This document shows, piece by piece, positions 1 through 4,863 of a DNA stretch of 9,147 nt (the stretch's first letter is position 1; the number at the start of each line of letters is the position of its first letter). Origin of the DNA: a bacterium (GTDB lineage: Bacteria > Babelota > Babeliae > Babelales > Vermiphilaceae); the NCBI GenBank assembly GCA_030626185.1, contig DAOUPL010000037.1:1-9147 (forward strand), written 5' to 3'. The notes beneath the pieces are model-generated. The model saw only the letters and a list, made by a program, of their open reading frames with translations. It ran no database searches and was not told the origin of the DNA. The translations under genes and the position numbers were made by a program.

Positions 1-114
1 AGCCTCAGCACAAATGCGTGCTGACAATGCCCACAAAGTTTGCCCATCAATGGGGGTTGCATGAGTGATTTGTGGTAATAGCAATAATAATGCGTATAAA
101 AGATAACGTTTCAT
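1..114 (-). CDS. Beta-helix surface protein family, N-terminal 38 codons (runs off left edge)
   Basis: Only the signal peptide and the first mature residues lie in the window. The protein starts MKRYLLYALLLLLPQITH, a basic n-region followed by a Leu-rich core, then TPIDGQTLWALSARICAEA. It differs from the intact 342-aa paralog at 2897-3925 by one residue in 38 (Ala for Thr at position 19) and by 6 of 114 bases, so the two 5' ends are recent duplicates. The start at 114 is supported by AAAGGAG five bases upstream. The body of the gene is outside the window, so whether it is intact is unknown. By analogy with the intact copies the product should be exported and fold as a right-handed beta-helix; its function is unknown. 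Confidence 0.85.
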   Translation of the reverse strand, partial: MKRYLLYALLLLLPQITHATPIDGQTLWALSARICAEA

Positions 115-213
115 TAAGCTCCTTTTTTGTAAAAAACAATTTAAAATAATAGTTAGTTATTGACTACCGATTAATGCGATGTCAAGTCAACGGTTTATAG
201 TTTTTTTAAAACA
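115..213 (-). promoter_or_regulatory. Leader of the partial left-edge gene, duplicated from the 342-aa paralog
   Basis: On the minus strand this stretch matches the leader at 3926-4018. Both contain TTGACTTGA, then CATTAATCGGTA, then TATTATTTTAAATTG before the ribosome binding site. Conservation of non-coding sequence upstream of two copies suggests a shared promoter. TTGACT or TTGACA is a plausible -35, but no convincing -10 is visible, so exact boxes are not claimed. The stretch 115-373 holds no gene; apart from this leader it holds the repeat at 218-324 and its flanks. Confidence 0.4.
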
Positions 214-355
214 TCTAGAGCGATTGTATCCTGCGTCAAAGTTATACGAAGCTTTACGCGAAGTATAAAGTTTTATCACGTTCTTCGTAGCCGTGGCGAA
301 GTAGGAGCGAAGCATGGACGGCGGGTGAGATCTCAAGTCAATTGTTTATAGTTTT
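182..355. repeat. Direct repeat pair (182-204 and 333-355) flanking inverted-repeat copy 1
   Basis: A 23-bp segment, TCAAGTCAA then two variable bases then GTTTATAGTTTT, occurs at 182-204 and again at 333-355 with 21 of 23 positions identical. The repeat copy at 218-324 lies between them. A third, single copy at 3992-4014 (one base different from the right copy) lies upstream of the 342-aa paralog, where no repeat element is present. The arrangement looks like an insertion that duplicated its target, although 23 bp would be long for a target-site duplication; recombination between leader copies is the alternative. Confidence 0.6.
218..324 (+). repeat. Intergenic repeat R, copy 1
   Basis: A 107-bp non-coding repeat running from GAGCGATTGTATCCTGCGT to AGCATGGACGGCGG. 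Its reverse complement is found at 1608-1682. The left 19 bp and a right block of about 53 bp (272-324) match the second copy exactly; between them this copy has about 32 extra bases. These include TACGAAGCTTTACGCGAAG (245-263), which is itself nearly repeated at 1707-1726. The element is rich in CTTCG/CGAAG and more GC-rich than its surroundings. No ORF, transposase or recognised family was seen. Confidence 0.8.
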
Positions 356-373
356 ATTCTTTAAAAAATAGTT

Positions 374-467
374 TTATTGACTCACATTTGTCCAGTAGGT
401 GGTTACAGTGTCAACTGTTGTTTCTATCGGGTCAGTGATGTCTAAGTAGGTATTTGATGGATTTCAT
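374..467 (-). pseudogene. Collapsed beta-helix paralog: start region joined out of frame to the terminal tag
   Basis: On the minus strand an AAAGGA site precedes an ATG at 467 that opens MKSIKYLL, which resembles the MKRYLLYALL signal-peptide start of the paralogs. This frame stops after 11 codons (TGA at 432-434). In another frame the same stretch encodes the C-terminal tag of the family, ITDPIETTVD through YWTNVSQ, ending at a TAA at 374-376. The last seven residues are identical to those of the 342-aa paralog, and the 3' flank (359-373) also matches that gene's. The simplest reading is a paralog that lost everything between its signal peptide and its tail. It sits 18 bp downstream of the stop of the next copy. 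It is unlikely to make a product. Confidence 0.7.
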
Positions 468-485
468 ATTCGTATCCTTTATAAA

Positions 486-1577
486 TTAAACATCAACGTT
501 TGCCCAAAAACCGGTTGCGGTGTCAACTACCGATTCTATCGGGTCAGTTAGACCAGAATAATTAGTACCATTACCTTTTGCTAAGTTGTTAAATGTCTCA
601 GTATTTGCTGGAACAGAAAAACCAATGCCAACGTTGCCAAGTGCTTTGTTGCTTTGTAATGTTGTGTCTTTCGATGGTGCGACGATAAAGCCGTTTGATC
701 CGTTGTCAACGGCAATGCAGCGACAAATAGTTGTGTTGTTTATATTGATAGCAAGTACTGCGACAGCAGAAAAACCATTACAAGTATTTTATTTTGTTTT
801 ACTATCAAGATACGTATTATTATTGGATGCACTAGAATTATCAATGATAGAAAAACCATCAGAAGTATTAGCGCTTGCACAGCATCTTATAAAACATACA
901 TTATTAGATCTTTTAAGTGTAAACCCATCAGCACCATTGGTTGAAGCAAGACAATTAATAATAGTTATTTCGCTTGATAGGTCTATCGCAAGGCCATTAC
1001 TAGTTGCAGTTAATAATTTTAAGTTTTCGAGTAAAATGCATGATGATTCTGAAACAATTTGCATGTTATCTGATGCCGCTTCGATAATGGAACCATTTTT
1101 TACGTTAACGTTAGTTGCACCAGAAATTAAAATACCAATGTTACCTGTTGAGTTACAATCAATTGTGTTGCCAAGCAAATCAAGTGTAACGTTGTCTGCA
1201 GTAATCGTTATTGCAGCGTTTAATGCGTGCACATGAGAAACATATTCACCCAAGCAATATTTACCCGTTGTTGAAATAGTAAAACCAGTGGTTCCGATAT
1301 CTTCTTGCGTGATCATTATACATGTTTCTAGCTCTGCAAGTTTGCTACACAAAGTTTCTTCGATTTCGCTGAGCGTTTCTTCGATTTCACTGAACTCTAA
1401 AATAACATTTTCAATCGCATCAATGGTGCTTGAAAGATCGTCAGTTTTAGAATCAATAATGGGTAATGTTGCACAAATGCGCGCTTGAATATCCCATACT
1501 TTTTCGCCATCAAAGGCTATTGTTTTACTTATGCATACAGAAAACAACAATGTTAATAAACTTATTTTTTTAATCAT
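486..1577 (-). pseudogene. Beta-helix surface protein paralog interrupted by one in-frame TAA
   Basis: Translation from the ATG at 1577 (AAGGA six bases upstream) gives 262 residues to a TAA at 789-791. The same frame then stays open for 100 more codons to a TAA at 486-488. The downstream part continues the family: beta-helix coils (TTICRCIAVDNGSNGF) and the C-terminal tag (GTNYSGLTDPIES, ending GFWANVDV). At the stop, NTYLDSKTK-stop-NTCNGF aligns without a gap to NTFIRCQANSNTSTGF of the 361-aa paralog. The stop therefore replaces one residue, and Ser TCA to TAA would suffice. Full length would be 363 codons, matching its neighbours. Upstream features are a signal peptide (about 1-21), a heptad-like linker with SEIEETL repeated at 63-69 and 70-76, CSKLAELETC at 77-86, and GFTIS..GKYCL at 98-109. 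A truncated 262-aa protein could still be made and exported, but it would lack the last coils and tag. A sequencing error is the main alternative. Confidence 0.8.
1354..1395 (-). repeat. Tandem 21-bp repeat encoding SEIEETL twice
   Basis: Two adjacent 21-bp units (1354-1374 and 1375-1395) differ at two positions. They encode two consecutive SEIEETL heptads in the linker before the beta-helix. The 342- and 361-aa paralogs have only one comparable stretch of acidic/hydrophobic heptads, so this looks like a local duplication that lengthened a coiled-coil-like segment by exactly one heptad. Confidence 0.75.
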
Positions 1578-1607
1578 TTTCTTCCTTATTGATCGTTATT
1601 TGTCCAT

Positions 1608-1682
1608 CCGCCGTCCATGCTTCGCTCCTACTTCGCCACGGCTACGAAGAACGTGATAAAGCTACGCAGGATACAATCGCTC
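1608..1682 (-). repeat. Intergenic repeat R, copy 2 (inverted relative to copy 1)
   Basis: This 75-bp segment is the reverse complement of 218-324 apart from about 32 bases missing in the middle. About 53 bp (the part homologous to 272-324) and the terminal 19 bp are identical. The two copies are in opposite orientation and bracket the interrupted paralog at 486-1577. Copy 2 begins two bases after the orphan WTNNDQ tail. No coding potential was seen. Confidence 0.8.
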
Positions 1683-1698
1683 ATGGCATGTTCTTCGA

Positions 1699-1727
1699 CA
1701 AAGTTCTACGAAGCTTTAGCGAAGTAT
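1699..1727 (+). repeat. Short repeat motif shared with the insert inside repeat copy 1
   Basis: CAAAGTTCTACGAAGCTTTA followed by GCGAAGTAT is a near copy, in the same orientation, of 237-266 (one substitution and one missing base). At 237-266 it lies inside repeat R; here it lies 16 bp beyond the end of the inverted copy. The two repeat loci are thus mosaics of the same two modules in different arrangements. Confidence 0.65.
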
Positions 1728-1783
1728 GAAAGCTCAAAGAGCGTAGTAGAAAGCTATGGCGCGATTTTTCCAGTCTCTTCCGT

Positions 1784-2869
1784 TTATTGATCATTATTTG
1801 TCCAAAAACCAATATCAGTGTCAAGTGAATCGATCATGCTTATCGGTGTTGTTATGCCGCTGTAGCTTGTGGTGTTTACTTTTGCAAAATTATTAAATGT
1901 ACCAGTTGATGAGTTACCGGTAAAACCAGTGGTATTGTCAATTGCTTTACATGACATTAAAACGGAATTAAGTGTCTCCGCATCATCAAAATTAAATCCT
2001 GTTGTGTTAGAAATAGCGATGCATTTGCACAATATTGTATCGAAAATTGAACCACCATTTGCTTCGGCCATAAATCCTGTTGAGGTATTGCTGTTTGCTT
2101 GGCAGCGAATAAAGGTGTTTGAGTTGTTTTGCTGTACAACTGGGAATCCGAACGCCCGCATTAAAAAGCCATCATTTGAGTTATTGTCAGCGATACAATC
2201 TCTAAACACACAATAACTACAGTTAGTAATGTTAAATCCTATATAATTACTTTGTGCAAGACAATGGTCAAAAATAATATGTGTTGAATTTCTTAAGTCA
2301 AACCCTACGTTACCATTGTTTAGAGAAGATTTAATATTTGTTATACACACACGAGTTGAGTCATTAATAACTAGACCGCTGTGGGCACCCTTAATAATTT
2401 TACCATTTTTTACAATAACATTATTAGCGTTGTTTACACAGACGCCGGTTCCTCCAATATTATCACCATCAATGGTGTGATCACCAAGATCAAGGGTAAC
2501 GTTGTTGCTTGAAATAATAATTACAGGAGATGCACCTGCACAAACAATATTTTCAGTCAAACAGTACTTGCCTGGTGATGAAATAGTAAATCCAAAGGGA
2601 CCGATATCTTCTGCTGTAATGGGGATGCATGTCTCAAGCTCTGCTAATTTGCTACACAAAATATCAGTAACGCTATCGATAGAATTGCCAGAATCAAGAT
2701 CGATGGCATCAAGCTTAGATTCGATTTCGCAAATTTTAGAAGAAGTTTCTTCGCTTTGCTCACAGCTAAACGCATTTACTTGCCAAATATTTTCGCCAGG
2801 TGAAACGGGTTTTGTCAGTGCATGCGAGAGCAGCATGGTAAATAAAAAAAATCGTTTTAATTGTCTCAT
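1784..2869 (-). CDS. Secreted right-handed beta-helix repeat protein, 361 aa
   Basis: Intact member of the local family. Residues 1-19 (MRQLKRFFLFTMLLSHALT) form a signal peptide, so export is expected. Residues 40-81 are an acidic heptad-like linker ending CSKLAELETC. The GFTISSPGKYCL block is at 93-104, followed by NNVTLDLGDHTIDG, typical of the first coils of NosD/PbH1-type beta-helices. From about 140 to 320 come coils of roughly 20-25 residues with a recurring C-x-A-x-x-N-x(3)-G-F pattern (CLAQSN, CIADNN, CQANSN, CIAISN, CKAIDN), implying stacked Cys and Asn ladders. The end, YSGITTPIS through GFWTNNDQ, is the family tag. AAAGGA lies about six bases before the ATG. The gene starts 27 bp downstream of the 342-aa gene, so cotranscription is likely. 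No catalytic residues are recognised; a surface or adhesion role is inference. Confidence 0.88.
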   Translation of the reverse strand: MRQLKRFFLFTMLLSHALTKPVSPGENIWQVNAFSCEQSEETSSKICEIESKLDAIDLDSGNSIDSVTDILCSKLAELETCIPITAEDIGPFGFTISSPGKYCLTENIVCAGASPVIIISSNNVTLDLGDHTIDGDNIGGTGVCVNNANNVIVKNGKIIKGAHSGLVINDSTRVCITNIKSSLNNGNVGFDLRNSTHIIFDHCLAQSNYIGFNITNCSYCVFRDCIADNNSNDGFLMRAFGFPVVQQNNSNTFIRCQANSNTSTGFMAEANGGSIFDTILCKCIAISNTTGFNFDDAETLNSVLMSCKAIDNTTGFTGNSSTGTFNNFAKVNTTSYSGITTPISMIDSLDTDIGFWTNNDQ

Positions 2870-2896
2870 TTTGTTCCTTTCTTTAAAAAATAGTTT

Positions 2897-3925
2897 TTAT
2901 TGACTCACATTTGTCCAGTAGCTTGTGCTTACTCCTGGGGTTGATTCTATCGGGTCGGTTATGCCGGAGTAGTTGGTGCCATTTGAATGGGCAAGATTGG
3001 CAAAAGCGCTTGTGGTTGGGCTGCTACTGGCAATAAAACCAAATATTGCATTTCCTATAGATTTATTGTTGATTAAGCTTGTGTTGGTTGATTCGCTTAT
3101 TGCAAAGCCATTATTATTATTGTTTACTGCCAAGCATCGACAAATTGTTACGTTGTCTGAGGAGAATCGTAGGAGAAATCCATTAGTACTATTATTGATC
3201 GCTTTGCAATTTAAAATTATTGTATTATTACATGCATTTATATAAAAACCGGCTGCGTTATTATTTTGAGAAATACATTTTTTTATCGTACCATTAGTAA
3301 CTGTTCTTATTATGACTCCTGAGGAGTTATTTTTTATTATGCAATTTTTAATAAAAACATTTGTACAAATATCGATAAAAATACCAAGTAAGCTGTCGAC
3401 ACTTGTTATGTTTGCAATGCATAATCGAGTGGTGTTTTCGATGAATATGCCCGTTGAAGTGCATGACGTGACAGTCCCATTTTGAATAGTAATATTTTCC
3501 CGTGTGTTATTTATTAAAATTCCATTTGTAGCAGTATTCTCGCCATCGATGGTATGGCCACCAAGATCAAGAGTAACGTTGTCAGCAGCAATGGTAATGG
3601 CAGTATTTGCGCTGGTGTGAGTCACGTTTTCGACTAAACAATATTTCCCCGGTGATGAAATGGTAAAACCAGCATCAATATCTTCTTGTGTGATCATAAA
3701 ACAATCTTCAAGTTCATCTATTTTGCTGCAAATAACTTCTTCGATATCAAGATCAAAATTTAAATTATCAAGGGTAGAATCAATTACACATAATTTTGAC
3801 AATGATTCATCAGCCTCGGCACAAATGCGTGCTGACAATGCCCACAAAGTTTGCCCATCAATTGGGGTTGTATGAGTGATTTGTGGTAACAGCAACAATA
3901 ATGCGTATAAAAGATAGCGTTTCAT
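2897..3925 (-). CDS. Secreted right-handed beta-helix repeat protein, 342 aa
   Basis: The open frame extends to an ATG at 3949, but the ATG at 3925 is preferred. It gives a clean signal peptide (MKRYLLYALLLLLPQITHT), is preceded by GAG seven bases upstream, and matches the start of the left-edge paralog. Residues 40-75 are an acidic linker ending CSKIDELEDC, GFTISSPGKYCL is at 86-97, and NVTLDLGGHTIDG at 116-128 opens the beta-helix. Coils from about 135 to 305 carry the family pattern (CISQNNNAAGF, CKAINNSTNGF, CRCLAVNNNNNGF). The tag NYSGITDPIES through YWTNVSQ closes the protein. It is probably the first gene of the minus-strand array, with its leader at 3926-4018. Location is probably extracytoplasmic; the precise role is unknown. 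Confidence 0.88.
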   Translation of the reverse strand: MKRYLLYALLLLLPQITHTTPIDGQTLWALSARICAEADESLSKLCVIDSTLDNLNFDLDIEEVICSKIDELEDCFMITQEDIDAGFTISSPGKYCLVENVTHTSANTAITIAADNVTLDLGGHTIDGENTATNGILINNTRENITIQNGTVTSCTSTGIFIENTTRLCIANITSVDSLLGIFIDICTNVFIKNCIIKNNSSGVIIRTVTNGTIKKCISQNNNAAGFYINACNNTIILNCKAINNSTNGFLLRFSSDNVTICRCLAVNNNNNGFAISESTNTSLINNKSIGNAIFGFIASSSPTTSAFANLAHSNGTNYSGITDPIESTPGVSTSYWTNVSQ

Positions 3926-4018
3926 TAATATTCTCTTGGTAAAAAACAATTTAAAATAATAGTCAATTATTGATTACCGATTAATGAGGTCTCAAGTCAA
4001 TTGTTTATCGTTTTATTT
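3926..4018 (-). promoter_or_regulatory. Leader/promoter region of the 342-aa paralog
   Basis: Minus-strand sequence upstream of the ATG at 3925, conserved with 115-213. It includes TTGACTTGAGA, CATTAATCGGTAATCAATAA and TATTATTTTAAATTG. A -35-like TTGACT or TTGAGA is present, but the -10 is uncertain. It lies in the divergent gap before the plus-strand BI-1 gene and is the only likely promoter for the intact part of the array. Confidence 0.4.
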
Positions 4019-4074
4019 GCGTAGAAAGAATCCGATGATTATTGCAAACATAGATAATTTAGCGATACAGTAAA

Positions 4075-4101
4075 TTGATATATACTAATAAGTGGTATTG
4101 T
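4075..4101 (+). promoter_or_regulatory. Possible promoter of the BI-1 gene
   Basis: TTGATA at 4075-4080 is followed by TATTGT at 4096-4101. The latter is preceded by TG one base upstream, giving an extended -10 (TGGTATTGT). Spacing is 15 bp, shorter than ideal. The site lies 24 bp upstream of the start codon, so it would give a short leader with the GAGGA ribosome binding site. Assigned by eye only. Confidence 0.3.
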
Positions 4102-4124
4102 ATCTATTTATATGAGGAATTATT

Positions 4125-4829
4125 ATGAACTATCATCCAGAGATGCACGGTCAAGCAACTGGCGCGGTTAAATCATTTATGTACGCAGTTTATGCGTGGA
4201 TGTCAGCAGCGTTGGCGGTCACAGCACTTGTTTCGTACTCAATTGCACAATCGCCAGAAGCGATCGCAATGATTTATAAAACACCAATGCTCGTTGTATT
4301 TTTGATTGTTGCACAACTTGGCATTGCTATTTATCTTAGTGCTGCGTTGCAAAAAATAAAACCAGTAACGGCGACAATTTTATTTTTTGTTTATGCATTT
4401 CTTGTTGGTGTAACGTTATCATCAATTTTTTTAATTTACACAGAAGCCTCAATTATCACTACGTTTTTGACCGCATCAGGAATGTTTGGTGGTATGGCGT
4501 TATATGGCTATTTTACTAAAGCTGATTTAACGGGAATTGGTAATATTGCGATTATGGTTGTGTGGGGACTAATTATTAGCATGCTTATTAATATGTTTTT
4601 ACGTAGTACGCAATTTGATTTAATAATTTCTGCAATTGGAGTAATTGTTTTTGCATTACTCACTGCGTACGATACACAAAAAATTAAGCAAATTGGTGAG
4701 CAATCACATACAATGGATCAAGCAACGTTAAATAAGCTTGCAGTGTTTGGTGCATTTGTGTTGTACCTCGATTTGATTAACTTATTCTTATATCTCTTAC
4801 GTTTTATGGGGCAAAAGCGTAATAATTAA
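4125..4829 (+). CDS. BI-1 (Bax inhibitor-1)/YbhL-YccA family membrane protein
   Basis: This 234-aa hydrophobic protein has about seven membrane segments (roughly 14-38, 54-75, 82-104, 109-129, 137-158, 164-182 and 205-228). The C-terminal part shows family hallmarks: FALLTAYDTQKIK at 176-188 and LYLDLINLFLYLLR at 213-226. The conserved acidic residues Asp183 and Asp216 probably correspond to the pair that gates ion leak in bacterial relatives. BI-1 proteins act in the inner membrane as pH-sensitive calcium-leak channels or as modulators of membrane-protein quality control; which applies here cannot be read from sequence. Length is normal for bacterial members. GAGGA lies seven bases before the ATG. 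The next gene follows 34 bp downstream on the same strand, so an operon is likely. Confidence 0.92.
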   Translation: MNYHPEMHGQATGAVKSFMYAVYAWMSAALAVTALVSYSIAQSPEAIAMIYKTPMLVVFLIVAQLGIAIYLSAALQKIKPVTATILFFVYAFLVGVTLSSIFLIYTEASIITTFLTASGMFGGMALYGYFTKADLTGIGNIAIMVVWGLIISMLINMFLRSTQFDLIISAIGVIVFALLTAYDTQKIKQIGEQSHTMDQATLNKLAVFGAFVLYLDLINLFLYLLRFMGQKRNN

Positions 4830-4863
4830 CCGTAACGCATAATCAAAGCAGGGAGAGTATTTG

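Larger units (their letters stand above)
1580..1804. repeat. Direct repeat pair (1580-1606 and 1776-1804) flanking inverted-repeat copy 2
   Basis: TCTTCC followed by TTATTGATC(G/A)TTATTTGTCCA occurs at 1580-1606 and at 1776-1804. The right copy has two extra bases after TCTTCC; otherwise one base differs. The right copy is the 3' end of the 361-aa gene and encodes WTNNDQ-stop. The left copy preserves the same six codons plus stop as an orphan directly upstream of the next gene and contributes that gene's AAGGA ribosome binding site. The 169 bp between them hold repeat copy 2. This looks like insertion with a duplicated flank, or a segmental duplication. Confidence 0.7.

Noticed and set aside
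789..791. Genetic-code change or programmed readthrough at TAA
   Set aside because: All other genes use TAA as a normal terminator, including the sibling paralogs, and no readthrough context is evident. Mutation or sequencing error is simpler.
586..1236. Long plus-strand open frame (216 aa) over the interrupted paralog
   Set aside because: It is antisense to a clear beta-helix coding frame whose family features continue across it. The translation has no recognisable domain and no good ribosome binding site. The same applies to the plus-strand frames at 1288-1488, 1869-2216, 2502-2903, 2973-3245 and 3660-3875.
3926..3949. Upstream ATG at 3949 as the start of the 342-aa paralog
   Set aside because: It would add eight residues before the signal peptide. 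The ATG at 3925 has a ribosome binding site and matches the start of the near-identical left-edge copy.
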